From an uncultured Verrucomicrobia subdivision 3 bacterium (lineage in GTDB: Bacteria; Verrucomicrobiota; Verrucomicrobiia; Limisphaerales; UBA11358), in contig CAIPKV010000032.1 in NCBI GenBank assembly GCA_903865745.1, positions 97,554 through 161,553 on the forward strand: a stretch of 64,000 nucleotides of DNA, in the 5' to 3' direction. The position numbers and the translations under genes are program-made. Of this stretch, positions 17,539-27,114 are shown one piece after another. The notes under the pieces were generated by a model, which had not been told where the DNA came from, searched no databases, and saw only the letters and a list, made by a program, of their open reading frames with translations. Positions within the stretch are counted from its first letter, which is position 1. Every line of letters starts with the position of its first letter.

Positions 17539-18747
17539 ATGAAGTTTCTTGCGCCATTCAAGTTAGCGCTGCGTGCGCTGCGCCGAAACAAGATGCGTTC
17601 GCTACTCACGATGCTTGGCGTCATTATCGGCGTCGGCTCAGTCATTGCGTCGGTAAGCATCACGACGGGCGCGTCTAAGCAGGTTGAAGATAAGGTCGCC
17701 GCGCTCGGCCAAAATGTGGTCACGGTCTTCTCGGGCAATTTCAGCAGCGGCGGTATGCGTGGCGGTTGGGGCAGCGCGCCGACGCTAACCATTGAAGATG
17801 CGCGCGCCATCAAAAACGAAGTGGCCAATGTCGTGGCCGTCAGCCCGGAAGTACGCGACCGTGCGCAGATTCTCGCCAATGGTCAGAATTGGAACACGCA
17901 GGTCATCGGCGAATCGCCGGACTATCCGCAAATTCGCGACTGGGATATCGCCAGTGGCGCGATGTTCACCGAAGGCGATGTCCGCAGCCTCGCGAAAGTC
18001 GCCATCGTTGGCAAAACCGTCGTAGACCAGTTGTTCATGAACGACGATCCGATTGGCCAGACATTGATCGTACGCAATATCCCATTCAAAATCGTCGGCG
18101 TGCTCGAGTCGAAGGGATTTAATTTATTCGGCCAGGATCAGGACGATGTGGTGGTCATTCCGTACACAAGTCATATGCGCCGCATCACGAGTCGGAACTT
18201 CGTGAACTCCATCATGGTGCAGGCCGCGAGCAAGGACGCCATCGAACAGGTACAGGACGACATAAACGCGCTGTTGCGCGACCGGCATAAGAGCGCGGAG
18301 CCGGATTTCACGGTGCGCACGCAATTGGAACTGATGGCAATGGCCACCTCGACCACACGCATCATGTCGGTGCTGCTGGCCGCCATCGCCAGCGTGTCGC
18401 TCATTGTTGGCGGCATCGGTATCATGAACATCATGCTCGTAAGTGTCACAGAGCGAACGCGCGAGATTGGTATTCGCATGGCCGTCGGCGCGCGCGGGCG
18501 CGACATCTTGATCCAATTTCTGATCGAAGCGGTGACGCTGAGCGCGGTGGGCGGCATCATCGGGATTGCGCTGGGCATGGGCGCGGCGAAAACAACGTCG
18601 CATTTCACCGGCTGGCCGACGCTGACGCCGTATGCGTGGATTGGGATTGCATGTATTTCCAGCGCGGCCATCGGCATCGTGTCCGGTTTTTATCCGGCAT
18701 GGAAAGCTTCGCGGCTCGACCCCATCGAGGCTTTGCGCTACGAATAA
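17539..18747 (+). CDS. MacB-type ABC transporter permease (FtsX domain)
   Basis: 402 residues. An N-terminal helix (RRNKMRSLLTMLGVIIGVGSVIASVSI) precedes a large periplasmic MacB_PCD domain (about 50-250) and an FtsX-like block of three helices (MSVLLAAIASVSLIVGGIGIMNIMLVSVTERTREIGIRMAVGA; LIEAVTLSAVGGIIGIALGMG; IACISSAAIGIVSGFYPAW). The ERTREIGIRMAVGA loop and the C-terminal KASRLDPIEALRYE are diagnostic. It transduces ATP-driven motion to the periplasm, working with the adaptor at 15101. Its start lies just outside the right arm of cassette 2. Confidence 0.92.
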   Translation: MKFLAPFKLALRALRRNKMRSLLTMLGVIIGVGSVIASVSITTGASKQVEDKVAALGQNVVTVFSGNFSSGGMRGGWGSAPTLTIEDARAIKNEVANVVAVSPEVRDRAQILANGQNWNTQVIGESPDYPQIRDWDIASGAMFTEGDVRSLAKVAIVGKTVVDQLFMNDDPIGQTLIVRNIPFKIVGVLESKGFNLFGQDQDDVVVIPYTSHMRRITSRNFVNSIMVQAASKDAIEQVQDDINALLRDRHKSAEPDFTVRTQLELMAMATSTTRIMSVLLAAIASVSLIVGGIGIMNIMLVSVTERTREIGIRMAVGARGRDILIQFLIEAVTLSAVGGIIGIALGMGAAKTTSHFTGWPTLTPYAWIGIACISSAAIGIVSGFYPAWKASRLDPIEALRYE

Positions 18748-18750
18748 GCC

Positions 18751-19764
18751 GTGGTCGCCGAAATCCTTTCTACCCACACGCCGGAGCTTTTCCAGAAAGC
18801 CGTGCGGCGCGCTGCTGAATTGTTGCGCGCCGGCGAGGTCGTAGCGCTGCCGACGGAAACGGTTTACGGCCTCGCTGCGAATGCGCTGGATGAAAAGGCT
18901 GTCGCGAAAATCTTTCAGATTAAGGGGCGCCCGTCGCATAATCCCATCATTGTCCATGTCGCAGGCAATGCCATGGCGCATGACTGCGTAAAAGAATTCA
19001 CACTGCTTGCGGAGAAGTTTTCAAATGCATTCTGGCCCGGTCCGCTCACTTTGGTGTTGCCGCGCGCAAAAAAGATTCCCGACTCGGTGACGGCAGGTGG
19101 CGAAACGATTGGCGTGCGCTGGCCGAGCCATCCGTTTATGCAGGCGGTGATTCGTGAGTGCGGTTTTCCACTAGCCGCGCCGAGCGCAAATCTCTCCAAT
19201 CAGATATCGCCAACGAATGTGGAGCACGTCCGCGCGCAACTTGGGAGCAAGATCTCTTTGATTGTGGACGGGGGTCAGTCACAGGTGGGGATTGAATCTA
19301 CGGTCTTGGATCTGACAGTGTCGCCGCCAAGAATTCTACGGCCGGGGATGATTCACGCGGAATCGCTCACGGCTGTCGCCGGCGAAGTCCAAAGCCCAAA
19401 GTCTATAGTTCAAGGTGAGACAGCCCGAAAAAGCCCCGGCCTGTTGAAGAAACATTACTCGCCGAAGGCAAAGCTGGTCGTGCTGTATTGGCGGGATGAG
19501 GCGGATTTGAGGCTTCAAGTTTCAAGTCTCAAGTTTCAAATTCCGGATTGCCATGTCATTGCGCATACGCAAATTCCGGCGGACGAAAGTTTTGCGGATG
19601 TGAGCGTGATGCCGCATGACGCCGAGGCGTTTGCGCGGGCGTTATATGCGGAGTTGCACCGTTGCGACCAAGCGGGCGCGAGGTTGATTATCGTGGAGGC
19701 GCCGCCAGCAGATTTGCCGGAGTGGTTCGGAATCATGGACCGGCTGCAGCGCGCGGCGGCCTGA
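18751..19764 (+). CDS. Threonylcarbamoyl-AMP synthase (Sua5 type)
   Basis: 337 residues from a GTG start. The YrdC-like domain fills about residues 10-205: GEVVALPTETVYGLAANA, KGRPSHNPIIVHV, FWPGPLTLVLPR, GVRWPSHPF, PLAAPSANLSNQISPT and IVDGG. It is followed by a linker with KSPGLLKKHYSPKA and a C-terminal Sua5 domain, so this is the long Sua5 form rather than short TsaC. It makes threonylcarbamoyl-AMP for tRNA t6A37. The Sua5 part contains two short tracts derived from word-type repeats (about 19387-19411 and 19514-19543), read in frame without a stop. Confidence 0.93.
   Translation: MVAEILSTHTPELFQKAVRRAAELLRAGEVVALPTETVYGLAANALDEKAVAKIFQIKGRPSHNPIIVHVAGNAMAHDCVKEFTLLAEKFSNAFWPGPLTLVLPRAKKIPDSVTAGGETIGVRWPSHPFMQAVIRECGFPLAAPSANLSNQISPTNVEHVRAQLGSKISLIVDGGQSQVGIESTVLDLTVSPPRILRPGMIHAESLTAVAGEVQSPKSIVQGETARKSPGLLKKHYSPKAKLVVLYWRDEADLRLQVSSLKFQIPDCHVIAHTQIPADESFADVSVMPHDAEAFARALYAELHRCDQAGARLIIVEAPPADLPEWFGIMDRLQRAAA
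19514..19543. repeat. TTCAAGT word repeat inside the Sua5 gene
   Basis: A 30-nt run of near-identical TTCAAGT/CTCAAGT words, translated in frame as QVSSLKFQI-like residues within the Sua5 domain. A second, looser run (AGTCCAAAGCCCAAAGTC words) lies about 130 bp upstream at about 19387. They resemble in style the word repeats flanking the four-helix-bundle cassettes. Confidence 0.5.
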
Positions 19765-19767
19765 AGC

Positions 19768-21594
19768 TTATTCGGTTTCCCAGCGTTGCCGGTCGGTAAG
19801 GAAAAGGCCGGAGAGCAGACCGTAGGGCGCGACTTTCAATGGGAACTGCGGCGGGATTTGGTTGGCAGCCACGGTCTTCAGAACGAAATTACCCCAGCTG
19901 TCCACGCCACCCTGCAGGCATTCAGTGAAAAGTTTTTGATCCAGCGTATTGAGCGTCAGGTAGAGCCCGCTGACATTTTTAACGTAGTCGTTGAATTGGT
20001 TAAATTCATATTCGGAGTTGGCCGTATTCCAAACGCATTGGTGGTCGCCATACCAGGCGACGGCCCACGGAATGTCGCTCATGAGCAGTTCGTTGGGTCG
20101 CATCCAGCCAGAGATTTTCTGGATTTCCGGCGGATAATACGGGGGATAGGCAACGGGTGAAATTCGGGGCGGCAGCAGGTTGGCGATGAATGTCTGACAG
20201 GACAGGGTCATGATTAGCACGACGACCCCGAGGCGTACCTCTGGGGTCGAAGCATTCATTTGGTTGAGCAGCGTCAGGAAAAAGGCGATGCCGAAAATCA
20301 CCACGAAGGGCGTGAGGAGGGCGAGCAAATTTTCTGAGCTGGTATCGGGCGAGATGGTAGAAAGCTGGGTCTTGCCCAATGACTGCGCCACAATGAATAC
20401 GCCCAAGCACATCAGTGTGAAATAGCGCATGCGTTGAGCAGCGATGTTCCGCAGCCCCAGCAACAAACCTCCGAAAAATAGCACGGCCACCCAGCTACCG
20501 CCGATGCGCAGGAGGTCGCCTTGCAAAATGTAGCGGGCATTTACTAGAAATTTTGACAAGTAAGGCCGCAGCCAATACATCGCTGTCATGTCGGGATTGA
20601 GTGATTGCATCAGTCGCGACCCGGGAAACGCCGGCAACGTCCCCTCCACCACGGCGTAACCGGCCGTACCGAACAGGGTACCACTTACCGCGAGATTTCG
20701 GATTATCCATGGCGTTACTAACAGTGCAAAAGTCAGAAACGCGGTGACCGCCAGGCCGGGACGCCGCACGCCACCGAAGAGCGTAAGAAATATTACGACT
20801 GGCACAATTATCCAGCCAAACGAATAGCGCGTCAGCATCCCGGCGCCCGTCAGCGCACCAGCGCCTATGGCTAGCAGGAAAAGTTTTCGGACCGCTGGTT
20901 GGTGACCTCGACCTATTTCCTCAATTTTCGTCAGGCACCAGGCCAGTCCTAGAAATATCACGAGTAGCAGCAGCGTGGACTGGCCGGACACGCTAAATTT
21001 CCAAAGTAGATCCGCGCCCAACGTCATTAGTGCTGCCAACCAAGCCTCTGGTATGCCAAAAAGTTTTTGGGTGAGCAGATACGTCAACGCCACCACCACT
21101 ACCAATAGTAGCTGGTTGAAAATGGCGATGTGAAATTCTGGTTGATAGCGCTGGAAACGACCGCCCTCGGACCAAAATGGCTCGCGCGTTTGTGCCTTCC
21201 ATTCTGGCGGCCATAGCTTTATGAGCCCCGCCAGCAACGTTGGATAAACTGGCGGATTGGCAAGATCAGGGTGGCCACCGTCAAGTTCAGCAAAATCCAC
21301 CGTGTTTGACATCTGGATTTCACCGAGGTGCATATCGTGGTTATGTTTCTGGATGAGAAACACGCTGAACGGCCGGATGAAATCCGTTGTGTAACCCTTG
21401 CCGCTGGCGAGATTGCGGGCCACCTGTGCCGCGTCCATCGCCTCCGCCGAATTGAATCCGCGATACGAACTTAAGTCGTAAAGTACCGCCAGCGCAACGA
21501 CCGCTGCCGCTAGTGGTAATAGTTGCAGCCACCGCGAAAGCCGGCCGACCTCAATGGCGTGAATAATGTGCTGGACCTGTTCGGAAATCTTCAT
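19768..21594 (-). CDS. GT39-like integral membrane glycosyltransferase
   Basis: 608 residues with about ten to twelve hydrophobic segments. The first periplasmic loop after helix 1 has the ArnT/PMT-like arrangement: SSYRGFNSAEAMDAAQVARNLASGKGYTTDFIRP, with an acidic residue near helix 1, then HPDLANPPVYPTLLAGLIKLWP. Such proteins use polyprenyl-phosphate sugars to glycosylate lipids or proteins on the periplasmic face. The C-terminal periplasmic part (about 480-608) is soluble. The substrate is not predictable. It is translated 3 bp after the sigma-54 response regulator and so is co-transcribed with the two-component system. Confidence 0.7.
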   Translation of the reverse strand: MKISEQVQHIIHAIEVGRLSRWLQLLPLAAAVVALAVLYDLSSYRGFNSAEAMDAAQVARNLASGKGYTTDFIRPFSVFLIQKHNHDMHLGEIQMSNTVDFAELDGGHPDLANPPVYPTLLAGLIKLWPPEWKAQTREPFWSEGGRFQRYQPEFHIAIFNQLLLVVVVALTYLLTQKLFGIPEAWLAALMTLGADLLWKFSVSGQSTLLLLVIFLGLAWCLTKIEEIGRGHQPAVRKLFLLAIGAGALTGAGMLTRYSFGWIIVPVVIFLTLFGGVRRPGLAVTAFLTFALLVTPWIIRNLAVSGTLFGTAGYAVVEGTLPAFPGSRLMQSLNPDMTAMYWLRPYLSKFLVNARYILQGDLLRIGGSWVAVLFFGGLLLGLRNIAAQRMRYFTLMCLGVFIVAQSLGKTQLSTISPDTSSENLLALLTPFVVIFGIAFFLTLLNQMNASTPEVRLGVVVLIMTLSCQTFIANLLPPRISPVAYPPYYPPEIQKISGWMRPNELLMSDIPWAVAWYGDHQCVWNTANSEYEFNQFNDYVKNVSGLYLTLNTLDQKLFTECLQGGVDSWGNFVLKTVAANQIPPQFPLKVAPYGLLSGLFLTDRQRWETE

Positions 21595-21597
21595 GAA

Positions 21598-22956
21598 TCA
21601 AAATCCTTCCAAATGATACTCGTGAAGTTTGCGGTGGAATGTCCGCCGACTCATGCCAATTTTTTGAGCCGCCCGCGTGCGATTGCCGTCGGTCTCTTTT
21701 AAGGCACGAATGATTAATTGTTTTTCCGCATCCTTAATGGTCAGGTCTTTTCCCTGAAACAGCTTCGTCTCGCTGATGGAGCCTTCTCGGCGCACCGACG
21801 GCGGCAAATCGCGCAACGCAATCCGTTCGCTACGGCAGAGCACCACCGCATGTTCAACGGCTGTGCGCAGCTCACGAACATTGCCCGGCCAGGAATAATT
21901 CATCAGGGCTTCGAGCGCATCGGCGGTGTAATCATTCACCACTTTCCCGTTTTCCTTCGCGAACTCCCGCAAGAAACTTTGCGCCAATAGCGGAATATCG
22001 CCCGTCCGCTCACGCAACGGCGGCAGCACAATTTCAACTACACGCAGGCGAAAAAACAAGTCCTCACGGAATTTCCCGGCCTTGACGAGTTCCTCCATAT
22101 CTTTGTTTGTCGCCGCCACCAGCCGTAAATCTGCTGTCAAAGTCTTGTTCGAGCCAACGCGTTCAAAGGTCCGTTCGCCAAGAAAGCGCAACAGCTTCAC
22201 CTGAATCGTCGCATCAATCTCACCAATCTCATCGAGAAAAAGTGTACCGCCCTGGGCCTGTTCAAACCGTCCGATACGCCGTTCGTGTGCCCCGGTAAAA
22301 GCGCCGCGTTCGTGACCGAACAGTTCGCTTTCCAAAAGCGTCGGGGAGAGCGCTGCGCAATGCACCGTTACAAACGGCTGCTGCGCGCGCGGGCTCAACT
22401 GATGCAGCGCCTTTGCGATGAGTTCCTTGCCGGTGCCGCTTTCGCCCAGCACCAGCACCGTCGCGCGCGTCGGTGCGACCTGTTGCACGACTTCAAAAAT
22501 CTCTTTCATCACCGGCGATTCGCCGACGATGTTTTTTAAACCAAATTTGGAATCGAGCTGCTTTCGCAGTACGACATTTTCCGTTTCCAGATTTTGCTGC
22601 TTCAGCGCACGCGCAATGCGCATTTCCAACTCGTCAATTTGCAAACGGCCTTTAGCGATGTAATCGTCGGCACCACGCTTCATTGCATCCACCGCCAGCT
22701 CTTCCGAGCCGTAGGCCGTCATCAAAATACAGATGGGCGGCTTCGGTAGCGACTTGGCGCGGGCGATTAATTTCATGCCGTCCTCATTTGGCAGTCGGAA
22801 ATCGGTGAGCATCACGTCGAAATTTTCGGATTCCAAAAGATTCATCGCGGCCTTCGCGTCCTCGGCGATATAGACGTCGTAACGCTCTTCGAGCGCCGAA
22901 CGCAGGCCTTCCCGAGTCGTCTTTTCGTCGTCTACGATCAATAAGGTCGGTTTCAT
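21598..22956 (-). CDS. NtrC-family sigma-54-dependent response regulator
   Basis: 452 residues. The receiver domain (1-120) has DD at 9-10, phospho-acceptor Asp52 in MLTDFRLP, and Lys in the AKG region. The AAA+ domain (about 140-375) has Walker A GESGTGKE, the sigma-54 contact GAFTGA and Walker B GGTLFLDEIGEI. A Fis-type helix-turn-helix ends the protein (GNRTRAAQKIGMSRRTFHRKLHEY). It overlaps the kinase gene by 4 bp and precedes a membrane glycosyltransferase, so it may control an envelope glycan function; its own sigma-54 targets are unknown. Confidence 0.95.
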   Translation of the reverse strand: MKPTLLIVDDEKTTREGLRSALEERYDVYIAEDAKAAMNLLESENFDVMLTDFRLPNEDGMKLIARAKSLPKPPICILMTAYGSEELAVDAMKRGADDYIAKGRLQIDELEMRIARALKQQNLETENVVLRKQLDSKFGLKNIVGESPVMKEIFEVVQQVAPTRATVLVLGESGTGKELIAKALHQLSPRAQQPFVTVHCAALSPTLLESELFGHERGAFTGAHERRIGRFEQAQGGTLFLDEIGEIDATIQVKLLRFLGERTFERVGSNKTLTADLRLVAATNKDMEELVKAGKFREDLFFRLRVVEIVLPPLRERTGDIPLLAQSFLREFAKENGKVVNDYTADALEALMNYSWPGNVRELRTAVEHAVVLCRSERIALRDLPPSVRREGSISETKLFQGKDLTIKDAEKQLIIRALKETDGNRTRAAQKIGMSRRTFHRKLHEYHLEGF

Positions 22957-24197
22957 GATGGTTTGTTTTCCAACAGTCGTGGTTTGCGCTCATGCAGCGG
23001 TAACCACACGCGAAAGGTTGTGCCGCGGCCAACATGGCTTTCCAGCTCGATGCGACCGTTATGCGCGCGAATTATTCGCTGCACAATCATTAGCCCGAGG
23101 CCGCTGCCTTTTTTCTTGGTTGTGTAAAAAGGTTCAAAAATGCGATTGATTTGCTCCTGCGGGATGCCGCCACCCGTGTCAGTAACGCTCACCCAAACAC
23201 TCTCGCCCGACTCACCGGTTTGCAATGTAAGTGTGCCGCCGGTGGACATCGCCTGTGCCGCGTTTTTCATAAGGTTCACCAGCACCTGCTGCAACTGCGT
23301 CGCATCCACCGGTGTCGCGGTCAGGTTGTGAGCCAGTTTGGTCTTCACCGTCACACCGCGATTCTCAATTTCCGGTCGCAGTAGTTCGATGGTTTTCTCC
23401 GCGATGTCGTTCAGCGAGGCAATTTTCAACTGCACCGGTGCTGGGCGGATGGCGCCAAGAAACTGCGTGACGATGTAATCCAGCCGGTGAATCTCGCCCT
23501 TCGCCACCTCTAGATAATGCTCCAGCTTTTTTGCAACTGCGGTGGTGTCTGGCGCTGTTTGACGCACGCCGCGCGAAGATGCTTTCTTCTCATTAGTCGT
23601 CCGCCAATCGTCACTCTTTAATTTTTTCACCTCACGCTCCATTAGTTGCAAATGGATATGCAGCGCGTTGAGTGGATTCCCAATTTCGTGAGCGACACTC
23701 GCCGCGAGTAGGGTTAGTGCCTGGATGCGTTCGCTCTCAATGGCCTCAAAAGTTTTCTGCCGGGCCTCGGTCGCGTCGTGCAGAATCAGCGCTACGCCGG
23801 AACTGCCGATCGCCTCACCGTCCAGCGGCGCGGCATAGAGCCGGAGAAAACGTGTGCGCGGATAGTGGATTTCAAATTCGTGGCGCGTAACGTCGGCACC
23901 GGCGACATGGTCCGCATGCAAGATTTTTTTCCAATCTACCTCGGGCAGGATGTCCGCAATTTGGCTGTCCTCTGTATCCAGCGGCAGGCCGATGAGCTGG
24001 GTAACGGCCTGGTTGAAATAAATGACCCGGCCAGCCTCGTCTGCCACCAGCACGCCGTCTTCGATGGTGTTGAAGAGCGTTTCGAGAAAACTGCGTTCAC
24101 GTGCCAGCCGCTGCACAACCGTCTGCAACCCTTCGGTATCGAGTCGGCCGATGCGGCCAAGTACTTTGTCAAGGAAACTGGATTTAGCTGCGGCCAT
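22953..24197 (-). CDS. PAS-domain sensor histidine kinase (NtrB-like)
   Basis: 414 residues without membrane segments. A PAS domain spans about residues 33-145 (LFNTIEDGVLVADEAGRVIYFNQAV). The H-box is ASVAHEIGNPLNAL with His170. The ATPase part has QVLVNLMKNAAQAMS (N box) and DTGGGIPQEQINRIFEPFYTTKKKGSGLGL (G1, F and G2 boxes). It is a soluble kinase that should phosphorylate Asp52 of the response regulator encoded just downstream with a 4-bp overlap. A short basic insert between H- and N-boxes (residues about 205-225) is unusual but does not disrupt motifs. Confidence 0.93.
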   Translation of the reverse strand: MAAAKSSFLDKVLGRIGRLDTEGLQTVVQRLARERSFLETLFNTIEDGVLVADEAGRVIYFNQAVTQLIGLPLDTEDSQIADILPEVDWKKILHADHVAGADVTRHEFEIHYPRTRFLRLYAAPLDGEAIGSSGVALILHDATEARQKTFEAIESERIQALTLLAASVAHEIGNPLNALHIHLQLMEREVKKLKSDDWRTTNEKKASSRGVRQTAPDTTAVAKKLEHYLEVAKGEIHRLDYIVTQFLGAIRPAPVQLKIASLNDIAEKTIELLRPEIENRGVTVKTKLAHNLTATPVDATQLQQVLVNLMKNAAQAMSTGGTLTLQTGESGESVWVSVTDTGGGIPQEQINRIFEPFYTTKKKGSGLGLMIVQRIIRAHNGRIELESHVGRGTTFRVWLPLHERKPRLLENKPS

Positions 24198-24415
24198 TGG
24201 ACAAAATTAATTTATATTGTAGCAAAATGGCACAACCAAGGGATTCGTCAAGCTAAAGAGCAGGGTTTTACTGGCGCAGTTTAAACAATTCTTAATCCTA
24301 TTTGTGAAATTGAATTGAATTTGAAGTTTGCATGTGAATTTTAAACTTAGCCACAACCTCCTGAGTCGACGGCTTGCATTATTCAGCATTTGCCCTACTT
24401 TGTTCGACTCGATTT

Positions 24416-25561
24416 ATGGAACTGAACAATGAAGAAATACGTCGTTACTCCCGGCATTTGATTTTGCCGGAAGTCGGTCTGGCTGGGCAAAAGAAAATCA
24501 AAGCCACTAGCGTCATTTGTATCGGCGCTGGCGGCCTCGGCTCGCCGATTGCCATGTATCTTGCCGCCGCTGGCATTGGCAAGATTGGCATTGTCGATTT
24601 TGACACAGTGGATTACTCCAACCTGCAGCGCCAAATTCTTCATACTGACGCGGATGTGGGCCGCTCGAAAGCTGAGTCGGCCAAGGAGACAATCCGTGGG
24701 ATTAATCCTAATTGCGAAGTCGTTATCCATAACACGCGTATCTCCTCCGAAAACGCGCTCGACCTCATCCGACCTTACGACATCGTGGTGGACGGCACGG
24801 ATAATTTCCCAACCCGCTACCTCACCAACGATGCCTGCGTGCTCCTCAAAAAGCCGAATGTCTATGGCTCAATTTTCCGTTTTGAGGGTCAGGCCAGCGT
24901 GTTTGCGCCGCATCTCGGCGGGCCGTGTTATCGCTGCCTGTATCCCGAACCGCCGCCGCCGGGGATGGTTCCGAGCTGCGCGGAAGGTGGCGTGCTGGGC
25001 GTGCTCCCCGGCATCATCGGCTGTATTCAGGCGACGGAAATTCTGAAGCTCGCGCTTGGCAAAGGCGCGCCGCTCATCGGCCGCTTGCTTTTGTTCAACG
25101 CGCTCGACCTTAAGTTCCGCGAATTAAAATTGCGTAAGGATCCAGCTTGCCCGATTTGCGGCGAGCATCCGACTATCAAGGAATTAATCGATTACGAGAC
25201 GTTCTGCGGCATCGTGCCGGAACCGGAAAACACAGGTAATCCCGATGAAGTCACCGTACAGGACATGAAAAAAGCTTTAGATAACCCTGCGCTTGGTATC
25301 AAGGTCGTGGATGTGCGCGAGCCGGACGAATACGAAATTGCCAAGGTCGCTGGCGTGCCGCTGCTTCCTTTGAGCGAATTGCAAAGTCGCTTCACCGAGT
25401 TGGATCCCAACACGCAATACTATTTACATTGCAAGGCTGGCGTGCGCTCCATGAAGGCGCTGGCGTTCCTGCGCCAGCAGGGTTTCAAATACGTGAAAAG
25501 CGTGAAGGGTGGCATTACCGCATGGTCGGACGAGATCGACCGCAATGTGCCGCGCTACTAA
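24416..25561 (+). CDS. moeB: MoeB/ThiF-type adenylyltransferase with C-terminal rhodanese domain
   Basis: About 381 residues from the ATG at 24416 (MELNNEEIRRYSRHLILPEVG), which is the canonical family start. The nucleotide-binding motif is GAGGLGSPIAMYLAAAGIG; DFDTVDYSNLQRQ follows. Zinc-binding cysteines occur as CYRC and CPIC. The rhodanese domain (about 290-381) has its active-site cysteine in YYLHCKAGVRSMKALAFL. The enzyme activates the C-terminus of ThiS/MoaD-type sulfur carriers, and the rhodanese part can supply sulfur. The partner carrier is encoded next, with a 1-bp overlap. Whether it serves thiamine, molybdopterin or cysteine synthesis is open. Confidence 0.9.
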   Translation: MELNNEEIRRYSRHLILPEVGLAGQKKIKATSVICIGAGGLGSPIAMYLAAAGIGKIGIVDFDTVDYSNLQRQILHTDADVGRSKAESAKETIRGINPNCEVVIHNTRISSENALDLIRPYDIVVDGTDNFPTRYLTNDACVLLKKPNVYGSIFRFEGQASVFAPHLGGPCYRCLYPEPPPPGMVPSCAEGGVLGVLPGIIGCIQATEILKLALGKGAPLIGRLLLFNALDLKFRELKLRKDPACPICGEHPTIKELIDYETFCGIVPEPENTGNPDEVTVQDMKKALDNPALGIKVVDVREPDEYEIAKVAGVPLLPLSELQSRFTELDPNTQYYLHCKAGVRSMKALAFLRQQGFKYVKSVKGGITAWSDEIDRNVPRY

Positions 25562-25782
25562 TGGGCGCAACTGGCGATATGGATTCTATCGTGGCCAATG
25601 GCCAGCCGGTTGCGGTGAAAGTGCCATGCTCGTTGGAAAAATTTCTCATCGAGCAACAACTCCTGCCTCGCAGCGTTGTGGTGGAGCATAATGGCGAAGC
25701 GGTAGCCCCTTCGGAATTTTCCCGTCGGCAGGTGCGTGCGGGCGATCGGTTGGAGATTGTCAAGATTGTCGCTGGTGGTTGA
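25561..25782 (+). CDS. thiS: ThiS-like sulfur carrier protein
   Basis: 73 residues from the ATG that overlaps the preceding TAA by one base (TAATG). A second in-frame ATG six codons on would give a 67-residue form, closer to typical ThiS. Features are the N-terminal strand SIVANGQPVAV, helix LEKFLIEQQL, VVVEHNGEAVAPSEFS, the acidic/basic stretch RAGDRLEIVKIVAGG and the C-terminal Gly-Gly that is adenylated and thiocarboxylated. Coupled translation with the MoeB/ThiF-rhodanese protein identifies the pair. Confidence 0.9.
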   Translation: MGATGDMDSIVANGQPVAVKVPCSLEKFLIEQQLLPRSVVVEHNGEAVAPSEFSRRQVRAGDRLEIVKIVAGG

Positions 25783-25824
25783 ATCGCAGTTGGCAGCCGC
25801 TGCCCAATTTTTTATAGTTAACGG

Positions 25825-27078
25825 ATGAAATGGAGATTTGAATGGGTTTATCGTCTTGGGTTGGCGCTGCTGTTGACCATTGCGTTCTGGTCAGTCTGGG
25901 CTACCGCGCAGGAAACAACTAATGCCGCCGCTACGGCTAAAGTTTCTGCCGCTAACCAACTCCTTAAGATTCAGCTGCCAAAACACGCACTTACTTTCGG
26001 GTTGGACAACATAGATTTCCTACGCGACCAGACCCTGTTGGAACAACCCTTATGGAAATACCTCGCCTCGTTGGTTTACGTTGCGCTGGCATTTTGTGTG
26101 GCTTGGCTGCTGGATTGGTTTGTTAATGTCTGGCTAAAAAAACTCGCAGCCAAGACCGACTCGAAATATGACGACCTGATTTTGGAACTGCTGCGCGGTC
26201 CGGTGAAGGTTGTGTCTTTTGTGATACTGCTAAACATCGGGTTGGGCATATTTGAATGGCCAGACCGGGCGCAGGTTTATATTTCGCGCGGGTTCATCGT
26301 CGTGGTGGCCGGTTCAGTAGCCTACGTGTTGCTGAAGGTCGTCGATTTGCTGCTGGGCATCTGGCACGAGAAAATTGTTTCGCCGCAGGATCGGGCCTTT
26401 GCACTGCAGTTGTTGCCTTTTATCAGCAAGGTCGCGAAGACGGCCATAATCATCGCCTCGGTTGTGCTGACGGCGGACAACTTGGAAATCAAAATCACCA
26501 GCCTGCTCGCCGGTCTATCCGTCGGTGGCCTCGCGCTCGGCCTCGCGGCGCAGGACACGGTCGCGAATTTATTCGGTGCGGTGGCAATCTTTTTGGATAA
26601 ACCATTTCACATCGGCGACCGTATCCGGGTTGAGGGTGTGGATGGCTCGGTTGAAACCATTGGCCTGCGCAGCACTATCGTTCGCAGCCTCGACGGGCAT
26701 CATGTGACGATTCCAAATAAATTGATGGGCAACGCCATCATCACCAACATCACCCGTCGCCCGACCATTAAGACGGAAATGAATTTCGGTCTTACCTACG
26801 ACACGCCAGCGGAGAAAGTGAAGCGCGCCACGCTGCTGCTCGAAGAAATATTCCGTAGCAATCCTAAGACCGGTGACCTGCTCATAACGTTCAATAAGTT
26901 TGCCGATTCGGCGCTGAACATCTTTGTCGTCCACGTTTGGAACGGTACGGATGTGGTGCAGCATTCAGCAGAAATGCAGGCGTTTAATCTTCAAATCAAA
27001 TCACGATTCGATGCGGAGAAAATCGAGTTTGCCTTCCCGTCGCAGACCATCTATCTCAAGCCCGAGGCGGGAAAATGA
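25825..27078 (+). CDS. MscS-family mechanosensitive channel
   Basis: 417 residues. A signal-like N-terminus (LALLLTIAFWSVWATAQ) is followed by three or four membrane helices and the pore helix region LLAGLSVGGLALGLAAQDTVANLFGAVAIFLDKPFHIGDRIRV, the hallmark of MscS. The soluble beta and alpha/beta domains run to the end. The Gly/Ala-rich packing surface (ALGLAAQDT) is well kept. It releases solutes on hypo-osmotic shock. No close operon partner. Confidence 0.92.
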   Translation: MKWRFEWVYRLGLALLLTIAFWSVWATAQETTNAAATAKVSAANQLLKIQLPKHALTFGLDNIDFLRDQTLLEQPLWKYLASLVYVALAFCVAWLLDWFVNVWLKKLAAKTDSKYDDLILELLRGPVKVVSFVILLNIGLGIFEWPDRAQVYISRGFIVVVAGSVAYVLLKVVDLLLGIWHEKIVSPQDRAFALQLLPFISKVAKTAIIIASVVLTADNLEIKITSLLAGLSVGGLALGLAAQDTVANLFGAVAIFLDKPFHIGDRIRVEGVDGSVETIGLRSTIVRSLDGHHVTIPNKLMGNAIITNITRRPTIKTEMNFGLTYDTPAEKVKRATLLLEEIFRSNPKTGDLLITFNKFADSALNIFVVHVWNGTDVVQHSAEMQAFNLQIKSRFDAEKIEFAFPSQTIYLKPEAGK

Positions 27079-27114
27079 TTTGCCGTCGCGCCTCGGCTCC
27101 GGCTTAATCCTGCC

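Noticed and set aside
24198..24240. Sigma-54 promoter upstream of the histidine kinase
   Set aside because: A TGGCAC element exists, but no GC dinucleotide at the proper distance for the -12 box and it points the wrong way for the operon.
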